Assembly: GCA_020439605.1 (NCBI GenBank)
Contig: JAGQSI010000043.1
Coordinates: forward strand, 1 to 10,221
Direction: 5' to 3'
Length of the DNA: 10,221 nt
Origin: Acidimicrobiales bacterium
Lineage (GTDB): Bacteria; Actinomycetota; Acidimicrobiia; Acidimicrobiales; Iamiaceae
Shown: positions 1 to 5,513 of the stretch, one piece after another
How the letters are laid out: each line of letters begins with the position of its first letter
Numbering within the stretch: the first letter of the stretch is position 1
The notes under the pieces: generated by a model
The model's input: only the letters and a program-made list of their open reading frames with translations
The model's database searches: none
Told to the model about the DNA's origin: nothing
Translations under genes and position numbers: made by a program

Positions 1-84
1 CTAGACCCTTCGTGACAATCTCGGCGATTCGGCCTGCCACCACAAAGGTGCATGCATGTCTACCAGGACAGTGTCAGCTGACAT
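1..84 (-). pseudogene. N-terminal remnant of a PIN-domain (VapC-like) toxin
   Basis: Reading leftwards from an ATG at 84-82, the frame encodes 27 residues and meets TAG at 3-1. It holds VLVDMHAPLWW followed by AESPRLSRRV. This matches the first strand and helix of PIN-domain ribonuclease toxins, which typically read VLLDTHALLWWLA..PRLS.RA. The first catalytic aspartate is kept (VDMH), but the usual T after it is M and the usual L before WW is P. The ATG lies inside the end of the upstream antitoxin gene, an 11-base overlap typical of Phd/VapC-type pairs. Family members run to about 120-135 residues, so a stop at codon 28 would remove three of the four acidic active-site residues. The reading ends exactly at the window edge, so an error in the last base or a downstream restart cannot be excluded. 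The family call rests on about 20 residues. Confidence 0.62.
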
Positions 85-298
85 CCCACGTCTCGCCCGT
101 GGAGAAATAGTCTTCGTCAGCGTCCGAGAGGAGAGTCACGGACCCCATCAGCGTGCGAGGTTCTTCGAGCGGCACGAGTCGGGCTACTGGCCGACCATGT
201 TTGGTGACCGTGAAGGTAGCCCGTGTGGCTTCGACCTCATCGAGAATCACCAAGCAATCGGCCTTGAACTTGCTTGCTTGCACTTTCGAATCAGCCAT
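74..298 (-). CDS. Phd/YefM-family antitoxin
   Basis: This 74-residue protein has the Phd/YefM layout. An N-terminal SKFKADCLVILDEVEAT segment matches the 'S.FKA.CL.VLDEV..T' helix pair. The strand FTVTKHGRPVARLVP follows, which in this family forms the dimeric DNA-binding fold. The acidic tail ends in DYFSTGETWDVS and should wrap the partner toxin. Antitoxins of this type neutralise a PIN or RelE-type toxin and repress their own operon. The gene sits just upstream of, and overlaps by 11 bases, the PIN-domain remnant at 84-1, which confirms the pairing. The ATG at 298-296 has no clear Shine-Dalgarno sequence in front. TTGTCA (340-345) is a possible -35 element, but I see no good -10. If the toxin is dead, this is an orphan antitoxin. 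Confidence 0.85.
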   Translation of the reverse strand: MADSKVQASKFKADCLVILDEVEATRATFTVTKHGRPVARLVPLEEPRTLMGSVTLLSDADEDYFSTGETWDVS

Positions 299-388
299 GA
301 ACTCATGTTCACACCCGAAATGCCTATGGTCAATATGCCAGTGACAAATACGACGGGCCGAGAATCCCGATATTGCAAGTGCTTCAGA

Positions 389-433
389 TGGTGGCGAGGA
401 CAGGATTTGAACCTGCGATCTTCAGGTAATGAG
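389..433 (-). other. 3' fragment of a tRNA-Met(CAT) gene, likely attachment-site scar
   Basis: Read on the minus strand, this is the 3' part of a tRNA. An anticodon loop CTCATTA contains CAT (431-429). Next come the 3' anticodon stem CCTGA, a 5-base variable region AGATC, and a T-arm GCAGG / TTCAAAT / CCTGT with intact pairing. The 3' acceptor strand CCTCGCC, discriminator A and encoded CCA (391-389) follow. The 5' half is missing. Upstream bases pair only partly with the anticodon stem, and no D-arm or 5' acceptor GGCGAGG is found at the expected distance near 465. Position 37 is T where A is normal. A tRNA-like match that begins at the anticodon loop and runs to CCA is typical of the duplicated 3' end left by a tyrosine-recombinase island. 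The source is probably elongator tRNA-Met, since the acceptor could pair fully. Confidence 0.7.
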
Positions 434-482
434 TTCGATCCTCAGCGTCTCCTGGCATCGCGTTCCGTACCTTTCAACACCT

Positions 483-527
483 CAGTGGTGGGGTTTCGCG
501 CCTTCGACGTAGCGCCTGCTACCACTG
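483..527. repeat. Inverted repeat CAGTGGT...ACCACTG beside the tRNA scar
   Basis: Seven perfect pairs (483-489 with 521-527) are extended inward by G490-T520 and G491-C519. They enclose a loop of about 27 bases that itself contains a short CGC/GCG pairing. The repeat lies about 50 bases inside the tRNA 3' fragment, on the presumed island side. It could be a recombinase arm-binding region or a decayed terminator. No T-tract follows on either strand. Chance is possible for a 7-9 bp stem. Confidence 0.3.
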
Positions 528-559
528 CGGGCTCTCGTGGCAGCCCATTCGGGGAGTCC

Positions 560-612
560 GCCAGAACCGGCTATTGACGGCCCATTCATTAGAAGATCCG
601 GTAGAAGCTGGC
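560..612. repeat. 53-bp structured direct repeat, copy 1
   Basis: This matches the copy at 1137-1189 at 42 of 53 positions without gaps. Similarity fades abruptly on both sides. The ends GCCAG (560-564) and CTGGC (608-612) pair perfectly. A second inner stem pairs ACCGG (566-570) with CCGGT (598-602), leaving an asymmetric internal loop of 1 versus 5 bases. No protein frame explains the conservation. It may be a hairpin-forming mobile or regulatory element, or an end of related lost genes. Confidence 0.6.
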
Positions 613-1136
613 CAGCCTGTGGCCCTTTCGCCCGTCAGGAATTGCCTGCATATATGAAAGAATCATTCCATATTTGCGCGGTATTGGCCGACCCGCACCA
701 GGCCGGTGACAGCGGCTCAAGTCCCCGCTTACGCGGCGAAGACCAATGAATTTGCCGAGGCAGCGTCCAGCGTTCTCGGAGAAGGTCGCAACATCGCAGC
801 GACGCGCCTCGCCACCCACGCCGCCAACCTTCGGGGCTTCCGTAATAGTCACCGGCTTCTCCACGATGCGATCACAGCGCCGACGCAGAACCCGCCCTGT
901 TGAGCATGGCCACGCGCTGCCCTGCGCGATCGTTGCGAGCAGCCCAGCGGTTCTTACAAGCACGACCATCACCCGTTCAGACGATTCCGTCACCAGTGTT
1001 CGTGGCTGTACCAGAAAGATCCGATCGCTGGCCTGGGTAGAAATCTGGGGGGCTGCATAGCAGAAAGACCTTCCCATGGCCTCGAAAGAGGTAGCTGACC
1101 TGCGGTTTCGCGTCCTAGTTCGCCGAGGCTGATCTC

Positions 1137-1189
1137 GCCAGAACCAGCTCTTGATGGCCCTTCCGTTTGAAGTTCAGCTAGAAGCCGGC
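1137..1189. repeat. 53-bp structured direct repeat, copy 2
   Basis: This is 79% identical to 560-612. The outer arms are GCCAG and CCGGC with one mismatch on the plus strand, which becomes a tolerated G-U pair in minus-strand RNA. The inner stem is CCAGCT / AGCTAG on the plus strand (1144-1149 with 1175-1180), which reads CUAGCU/AGCUGG in RNA. A short CTTC/GAAG hairpin sits in the loop. The element begins two bases past the stop codon of the ribbon-helix-helix antitoxin gene, so in RNA it would be the 3' structure of that operon. It lacks a U-tract, so a classical intrinsic terminator is not shown. Confidence 0.58.
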
Positions 1190-1191
1190 AC

Positions 1192-1431
1192 TCACCCGGC
1201 CTGGTGTTCGAGTTCGTGCTCAACGGCACGTCGGATCCAGCTCGACACCGAGCGATCGTCGGCTTCCGCTAGTCGGCGAATTTCCTCGAGTGTCTCGGGC
1301 GGGAACCGCACCGGCACCATCTCGGTCAGCTTCGAGCGCTGCCGTCGCCGTGCAGGACCTTGGGGTTCCTGGTTCTCCGGCTTGGCGTAGAACTCATGCT
1401 CCTCATCTCGTGTCATCTTCATGTTGGTCAT
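1192..1431 (-). CDS. Ribbon-helix-helix (CopG/BrnA-like) antitoxin
   Basis: From ATG 1431-1429 the product is 79 residues. The C-terminal half carries the fold: MVPVRFPPETLEEI gives the DNA-binding strand and first helix, and DDRSVSSWIRRAVEHEL gives the second helix with the usual S..SWIRRA pattern (residues about 37-76). The charged N-terminal half, rich in E, R and K, is probably flexible. RHH antitoxins dimerise, bind operator palindromes and neutralise a partner toxin. An upstream start at 1494 would add 21 unlikely residues. I prefer 1431 because GGGAGG lies 4-5 bases upstream and because the ATG overlaps the toxin stop as ATGA. Toxin-before-antitoxin order is that of BrnTA and HigBA systems. 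The structured repeat at 1137-1189 follows directly. Confidence 0.82.
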   Translation of the reverse strand: MTNMKMTRDEEHEFYAKPENQEPQGPARRRQRSKLTEMVPVRFPPETLEEIRRLAEADDRSVSSWIRRAVEHELEHQAG

Positions 1432-1742
1432 CGGTCCTCCCGGTAGCGGGTGACAAGGTGCGTGGCTGCGACGTAACAGCCAATCGGTCGGCATTTGGTG
1501 GGGTCATCGGAATCTGGTGGAGCAAGCGGCACGACAAGCACGGCCCCGCCAACCTGCGCCACCATCAACCAGTGGGCTGGCGGCTTCGCTGGATAGAAGA
1601 GAGGGTCGGAGTGCCACACCTCGTATATGTCCTCGATGCCGAGCCCCGGGTGTTTGAACAGGTGTGCGGCCTGGTCGTCGATCTCGAACGGTTCCTTGTC
1701 GTCGAGGAGATCGATGTCGAACGGATCAGACACACTAGCCAT
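1428..1742 (-). CDS. BrnT-like (RelE-fold) toxin
   Basis: This 104-residue protein is followed, with a 4-base ATGA overlap, by an RHH antitoxin. The pattern fits BrnT-like toxins. An acidic lead is followed by HLFKHPGLGIEDIYEVW (family 'KHG...EEV..VF'), the strand WLMVAQVGGAVLVVPLAP (family 'R...G...G.LL.VV'), then RPIGCYVAATHLVTRYRE (family 'IR.ISAR.A...E...Y'). BrnT proteins are RNases that inhibit translation. The match is at pattern level only, so another RelE-superfamily branch is possible. ATG at 1742-1740 is the longest start. It overlaps a palindrome, and a -10-like TACAAT lies on top of it (1747-1742), so GTG at 1733-1731 could be the real, near-leaderless start of a 101-residue protein. 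The N-terminus before residue 20 has no recognisable match. Confidence 0.7.
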   Translation of the reverse strand: MASVSDPFDIDLLDDKEPFEIDDQAAHLFKHPGLGIEDIYEVWHSDPLFYPAKPPAHWLMVAQVGGAVLVVPLAPPDSDDPTKCRPIGCYVAATHLVTRYREDR

Positions 1743-1765
1743 TGTATTACAACCGGATACGGTTG
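1742..1765 (-). promoter_or_regulatory. Overlapping palindromes: probable operator of the toxin-antitoxin operon
   Basis: Two inverted repeats overlap at the toxin start. One is TTGTA-N-TACAA (1742-1752). The other is CAACCG-GATA-CGGTTG (1750-1765), which is perfect over 6+6 bases with a 4-base spacer. The -10-like TACAAT (1747-1742) lies inside the first, so a bound antitoxin dimer would block RNA polymerase. This fits autoregulation by an RHH antitoxin. No clear -35 element is seen. Binding is inferred. Confidence 0.55.
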
Positions 1766-2319
1766 CCTACTCTTCCAGACCAGATCGGTCGCTACCTCTC
1801 CTGCTCCCCATACATACGATCCAGCGGTCAGTAACGCACAGAAATGGAGCAATCGATTCGCTTCTGCGCGCCTAAAGCCCACATATCAGGTTGAATCGTG
1901 CTCGCCCGTCGCCCACGCCTTCACCTATGCGGCGAGACGGAGTCGGCCAGGCTGGATCTGTGCCCGCAATGACGTCAAGAACGGTGCCGTGATGTGGTGT
2001 GCCCAAGCCAGAAACTCCTCGGCCAACCAACCCGACCACGCTGACTACCTCGGCAGCTAACTCCCGGTCATACGCAGCGACGCCCGAGTCCTTGTCGCCA
2101 CGTCGGCCAGAGACCCATGCAGCCCTTGACTACCTCAGCGCGGAAGCGGGGCGAGCAAGCAAAGCCACACGGAAGGAGTGCACCCGAACCACCCGAGCGC
2201 TCTCCCGCATGGGGTGTCATTCCCGCCCTACAGGTGGGTGCCGTCTGGACGTGGTGGAGGTGAAGATCTTGGGTACATGCGAACGAAGTGCGAGGCGCCT
2301 AAACCTTGATGGTCCGCGC
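1766..2319. other. Gene-free stretch
   Basis: I find no gene I can support in these 550 bases. Several open frames of 60-125 codons exist on both strands. The plus-strand one from 1999 and the minus-strand one between stops near 2131 and 1874 have no recognisable family and no ribosome site. They overlap each other, and frames this long are expected by chance at this GC content. A small palindrome AGGCGCCT (2293-2300) lies just past the nuclease stop, too short to call a terminator. Confidence 0.5.
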
Positions 2320-3528
2320 CTATTTCACCCCAATGCCCCCGTTGTCGATAAGGGTCGCCACTTCCCTTGCTAGGAGCTGCTTGACTTCGCGCTTCTGCGA
2401 TCCAGCGTTGAGCACGGCAAAGAGGGTCCAGGCCCGACCGCGCCCTGCCGCCGAATCCTTTGCTCGTCTGGCTTGTGACGGCTGCAGACGCACGCTACGA
2501 AGCGTGGACGCGGAGTATCCCTTCACCTCAATCTCAAGTACGTGCTTATCGCTGGGGCGATAGGCAAGCAGGTCGAAACCACTCAACGGGATCCGATGGA
2601 CGTTGCCCTCCAGAAGGTAGTATCCCTGCGTAGTTGCCCATTCGGCAGCGAGCTCTTCAGCTTCGCGCTCGTGCTCTCGGCGAAGGTCGTTCCGGAGGAT
2701 CGCGTCGTACTGATACCTCAAGAACTGCCGGTTACCCGTAGATGTGGCGCGGAGCCGTGCTGCCAGTAGAGCAGTATCGGGCTCTGCAAGCGCCTCCGGA
2801 GGGATGCCACATACCGAGAGAAGGTCTACGGCGTCAGATAGTTCGACGTAAGAGAGAAAATGAGCGACTGGTCCCTGCCGATCGGGGCGCTGCAACGGCT
2901 TGGCGAAGCTATCTGAAATCAGTCTTTGCCTCGACTTCGCGATGGTCCGAGGCACCTCGTGATCGAACCTCGCTAGCGGCAAAAGGCAGAGGCAGCGTTC
3001 ACGGCGCCGTGACGCGTGGTGGAACCAGGTCCTGGCCCAGCCGACCATACAGACACCAATCAAGCGGTTCCCTGACGCCGACGCACCCGTTCGCTGGCAC
3101 ACAACAAGATCCCCCACCGATGCGGCGAGAATCGAGGGCCGCGAGGCTGGTTTCGTTGTCGAATCGATCCACCACCCGTCACTAGGTGCGAGCTCGGGGT
3201 GACTCCACGGAAAGAGCGTCTCGTCTCCGATATCGGCAGCGTTGAACCCGGAATCACTAGCTGCTGGGTTGAACCTGACGAGCCACAAACGCCGTAAGAC
3301 GTTGACGATTGACTGGCCCCCTACTGCATCGTCCACTGGTAGAGTTGGGCGCGGATACGGCTGGGCAGATCGGTCGTACCAGCCCGCTTGAGCGAAGCTG
3401 CCCTTGATCAACGAGTGCACGGAGTCGCGAAAGCTCTCGGGTGTAAGGAGTGACTGGAATGCGGGGATCACTCGATCGTCACCATCGTGGCTCTCCTCGC
3501 GGCTGAGTCCACTACAAGGTGCGGTCAT
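2320..3528 (-). CDS. DUF3883/NO VEIN-type putative nuclease with EVE/PUA-like region
   Basis: The C-terminal third of this 402-residue protein has the DUF3883 layout, a PD-(D/E)XK-like endonuclease fold. A helix EREAEELAAEWATTQGY (287-303) is followed by GFDLLAY with D319, then LEIEVKG with E334-V-K336. A strand and helix with Q349/Q352 and ARRAK follow, then WTLFAVLNAG. The residues needed for metal-dependent DNA cleavage are therefore present. The middle (about 80-165) reads LWLVRFNP, a W-rich loop, then SVGDLVVCQRTG and RLIGVCMVG. This resembles EVE/PUA-like domains that read modified bases, though the match is weak. That pairing is typical of modification-dependent (type IV) restriction enzymes. 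The start ATG shares one base with the upstream stop (TGATG), so translation is coupled to the winged-helix gene. No methyltransferase is near, as expected for type IV. DNA cleavage is inferred from fold and residues. Confidence 0.68.
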   Translation of the reverse strand: MTAPCSGLSREESHDGDDRVIPAFQSLLTPESFRDSVHSLIKGSFAQAGWYDRSAQPYPRPTLPVDDAVGGQSIVNVLRRLWLVRFNPAASDSGFNAADIGDETLFPWSHPELAPSDGWWIDSTTKPASRPSILAASVGDLVVCQRTGASASGNRLIGVCMVGWARTWFHHASRRRERCLCLLPLARFDHEVPRTIAKSRQRLISDSFAKPLQRPDRQGPVAHFLSYVELSDAVDLLSVCGIPPEALAEPDTALLAARLRATSTGNRQFLRYQYDAILRNDLRREHEREAEELAAEWATTQGYYLLEGNVHRIPLSGFDLLAYRPSDKHVLEIEVKGYSASTLRSVRLQPSQARRAKDSAAGRGRAWTLFAVLNAGSQKREVKQLLAREVATLIDNGGIGVK

Positions 3529-3998
3529 CAGCCCCGCACCTTTGCGGGCTTGATGACCACCGGTCGAGGACTGTCGGTGCCATCATCCAGCGCCCGGACA
3601 ACTTCGAGCGCGCCCGCATCGATGGAGAGCACTTTCACGCGTTTCCCGTTGAGGGATTCTGTTTTCGACTGAAGCACAACAGGGAATCCGTCGCGGTTCA
3701 TACGCCGCTGGAACGGTCCCAGGACTCCAGCGAGATCCGCCGTTGAGATGCCCATTGCATCCGCAACGGCCGACGATTCGAGGCTGCTACCTCCAGAATC
3801 CACGAAGGCTCGTAGGAGGTTTCGCTCGGCAGGTCGGAGCTCTTCCCACCAGCAGTAGGGGACTTCTGGATCCAGATCTGCCCACCCGTCGCCGGTGAGA
3901 TTCGTCGACTCGCCGGAATCGATCAGGTGCTGAGCCACAAGTTGGATCACGGCGGGCACAAGAGACTCAGGGACTGGAACACTTACATAGGTCTGCAT
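3528..3998 (-). CDS. Small winged-helix-like protein, partner of the nuclease
   Basis: From ATG 3998-3996 the product is 156 residues. It starts with a strand-like segment TYVSVPVPESLVPAVIQLV (residues 3-21), continues with a Trp-rich linker CWWEEL, and then shows a helix-turn-helix pattern. Helix ERNLLRAFVDSG is followed by SSAVADAMGIS and DLAGVLGPFQRRMNRDG, then a wing-like hairpin VVLQSKTESLNGKRVKVL. The end is basic. I do not know a named family. It is probably a DNA-binding regulator or specificity partner of the next gene, with which it overlaps as TGATG. A longer start at 4091 is open, but I chose 3998 because a TACTAT -10 ends 7 bases before this ATG, which fits a leaderless transcript. 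There is no Shine-Dalgarno sequence. Confidence 0.7.
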   Translation of the reverse strand: MQTYVSVPVPESLVPAVIQLVAQHLIDSGESTNLTGDGWADLDPEVPYCWWEELRPAERNLLRAFVDSGGSSLESSAVADAMGISTADLAGVLGPFQRRMNRDGFPVVLQSKTESLNGKRVKVLSIDAGALEVVRALDDGTDSPRPVVIKPAKVRG

Positions 3999-4035
3999 AG
4001 AAACAATAGTAATGCCATGGTAATGCCCAAGGCAA
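3999..4035 (-). promoter_or_regulatory. Leaderless promoter with 11-bp tandem repeat
   Basis: On the minus strand a -35 TTGCCT (4035-4030), an 18-base spacer and a -10 TACTAT (4011-4006) precede the ATG at 3998 by 7 bases, so transcription should start at or next to the ATG. Two tandem 11-mers, GGCATTACCAT (4027-4017) and GGCATTACTAT (4016-4006), differ at one base. The second contains the -10, so a repressor binding the repeat would block the promoter. The winged-helix protein encoded next is the obvious candidate binder (inference). Confidence 0.55.
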
Positions 4036-4708
4036 GAGGGAGATAACAACGCTCCGAGCCTCTCCCGGGGAAACGGCTTCGAAGCTGGCAATGGACCGTG
4101 GGGTCACTTCTCCTACCAAGGGGCTGGCCGATCAACCGAGCGGAGGCCATGATGCGCATAAACAGCGGCGTACCGACTGCGCTCTCCACCGCCGGTCCCC
4201 CATCTGACCTGGGAACCTCCCCCTATGACTGGTAGTGCTTTGGGCTCTATGGACTTCGTGTCGCCGGCGGTGCCGTCATCGACTTCACGCTCCGCGGAGC
4301 CTGTGGGTCTCGTTGGGTGGACTCAATCACGCCAGTGAGGTAACGAACTAGCCCTCCCAGAGGACTTGACATGAGGAAACAAGCTATGTCGAAGACTGGG
4401 CTGTCTTCTTGCATGTGCTTCAGAATCTCAGTGAGAATCAGCCGGCTCCAGCTGACCGAGATGGCCAGTCCCCCGCTGCGTATACGAGATAATCCCGCAA
4501 CACGCGCGAGCAGAGGAGGTTGTCATCGGGGTGGAGGAGCTTCGTGGGGCCGTGGACCTCGGAACCACTGCCTATCAGTACCTGAGTCCGGCGACGTTCT
4601 GAAGCCCGGCGACGGTCGGACTGAGCTCACCGAGATCGTTCGTGACCACGACGTCGCGTCGACTGACCTTGGCGTGAGCCATACAGGCCATCCACTCCGC
4701 TGTCTCAG
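4036..4708. other. Gene-poor stretch with possible fragments
   Basis: No recognised gene. Three weak coding-like stretches were seen. A plus-strand frame open from 4051 to TAG 4233-4235 ends in SDLGTSPYDW. A plus-strand frame open from 4456 to TGA 4600-4602 ends GTTAYQYLSPATF; it has AGAGGAGG (4512-4519) 11 bases before GTG 4531, which would make a 23-residue peptide. A minus-strand frame runs between stops near 4523 and 4252 with no start. The plus-strand frame 4371-4712 has no family either. These may be relics of lost genes or chance. Confidence 0.45.
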
Positions 4709-5455
4709 GTGAGCGGAATCTGCAGAACTCAAACCACAATCCTCAGTACAGTTCCGTTGATTACGGATCGTGACGATCTAGATGTGCTCGAAGATGTGCG
4801 ACTCGCAGTCTTTCAGTCGCTCGCCGATACCGGTCGGCTACCGACTGCCGACCTGCTCGCTGAGATTACTGGAAGTCCCTCACTGGCCGGCAGTTGCATC
4901 GACCGTCTCGCGGAACAACGGGCGTGGGCACTCGGGAACAACGGAGAGATCGTGCTCGCTCACCCGTTCGCGACGAGATCGTTCGGGTACAGCGTGATGA
5001 ATACCCGCACGTTGTGGTGGGGAGGCTGCTGCTGGGATGCATTTGCCATCCCCCATCTTGTACCCAACTGCGGCCCCACCGTGATCGCCGGGCTATGTCC
5101 CGCCTGCGACCGTCCGCTGGTATGGCGGGTTGACACCTCAGAACCACCGACCGGCCCCGAGCGCGCCCACTTCCTGACCCCAACCACCCACATGTGAGAC
5201 GACGTGATCCACACCTGCAGCAATCAGTTGCTCGTCTGCGACGACAGATGCATCGACTCCTGGCTCGACAGCACCGGCAACGATGAGGGATACCGGATGG
5301 ATCTCTCAACTCTCTGGCGCTTCGCAGCACACTGGTACGACGGCAGACTTGAACGCGGCTACCAACGCCGAGAACCTGCCGACGCGATGGCGTACTTCTC
5401 AGAGGTGGGTCTGCACGGCCCATTCTGGGGTCTACCCGAGGAACCCTCCGGCTAA
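4709..5455 (+). pseudogene. MerB-like alkylmercury lyase family gene with in-frame TGA
   Basis: One frame runs from GTG 4709 to TAA 5453-5455 with a single internal TGA at 5195-5197. The part before the stop (162 residues) has the winged-helix-like start EDVRLAVFQSLADTGRLP (28-45), then the active-site segment WWGGCCWDAFAIPHL, where C107..D110 correspond to MerB Cys96 and Asp99, then CPACDRPLVW. After the stop comes DDVIHTCSNQLLVC, whose C170 should match MerB Cys159, then CIDSW and a family tail LSTLWRFAAHWYDGRLERGY to GLHGPFWGLP. MerB uses two cysteines and the aspartate to break C-Hg bonds. A protein ending at the TGA lacks the second cysteine and should be inactive. The stop probably replaces Trp (TGG to TGA). 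The start is uncertain: GTG 4782 would also keep the conserved part. No merA or merR is nearby, and such actinobacterial relatives may not act on mercury. Confidence 0.8.
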
Positions 5456-5471
5456 CCAGCTACTCGGGTTG

Positions 5472-5484
5472 GAGGCGGGGCCTC
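5472..5484. terminator. Short hairpin between convergent genes
   Basis: GAGGC (5472-5476) pairs with GCCTC (5480-5484) around a GGG loop in the 58-base gap between the plus-strand MerB-like gene and the minus-strand surface-protein gene. There is no T-tract on either side, so the terminator call rests mainly on location. Confidence 0.25.
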
Positions 5485-5513
5485 TAGTCATCGAAGCAGC
5501 CACCATCGGACCA

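Larger units (their letters stand above)
299..1136. other. Gene-poor stretch with tRNA scar and repeats
   Basis: No convincing gene is seen in these roughly 840 bases. The stretch holds a tRNA 3' fragment (389-433), an inverted repeat (483-527) and one copy of a structured repeat (560-612), each listed separately. The longest candidate lies on the minus strand at 589-1077. Its inner ATG at 969-967 would give a Cys- and Arg-rich protein beginning MVVLVRTAGLLATIAQG, which is faintly signal-peptide-like. I recognise no family, and open frames overlap it on the other strand, so I do not call it. The rest looks like decayed sequence. Confidence 0.5.

Noticed and set aside
389..465. Complete tRNA-Met gene
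   Set aside because: The D-arm and the 5' acceptor strand pairing with CCTCGCC are absent, and two anticodon-stem pairs are broken.
56..577. Plus-strand open frame of 173 codons
   Set aside because: It runs antisense through the antitoxin gene and the tRNA fragment, and it has no recognisable domain.
589..1077. Minus-strand open frame of 162 codons, possible small secreted protein
   Set aside because: The product is Cys/Arg-rich without a family match. It overlaps the structured repeat at its end, and frames on the other strand are equally open. It is possible but not supported.
560..1189. Repeats as integron attC sites
   Set aside because: The nested stems and asymmetric loop recall attC, but the end boxes do not fit RYYYAAC/GTTRRRY and no integron integrase is present.
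1290..2060. Plus-strand open frame of 256 codons
   Set aside because: It is antisense to the toxin-antitoxin pair, which has family patterns, ATGA overlap and a ribosome site.
4252..4523. Minus-strand frame containing TEILKHMQEDSPVFDIACF
   Set aside because: It looks protein-like by eye, but it has no start codon, an even third-position composition and no recognised family.
4371..4712. Plus-strand open frame of 113 codons just upstream of the MerB-like gene, possible MerR or mercury-related gene
   Set aside because: It has no helix-turn-helix or metal-binding pattern and no family match, and TTGACA at 4364-4369 has no matching -10 at a usable distance.
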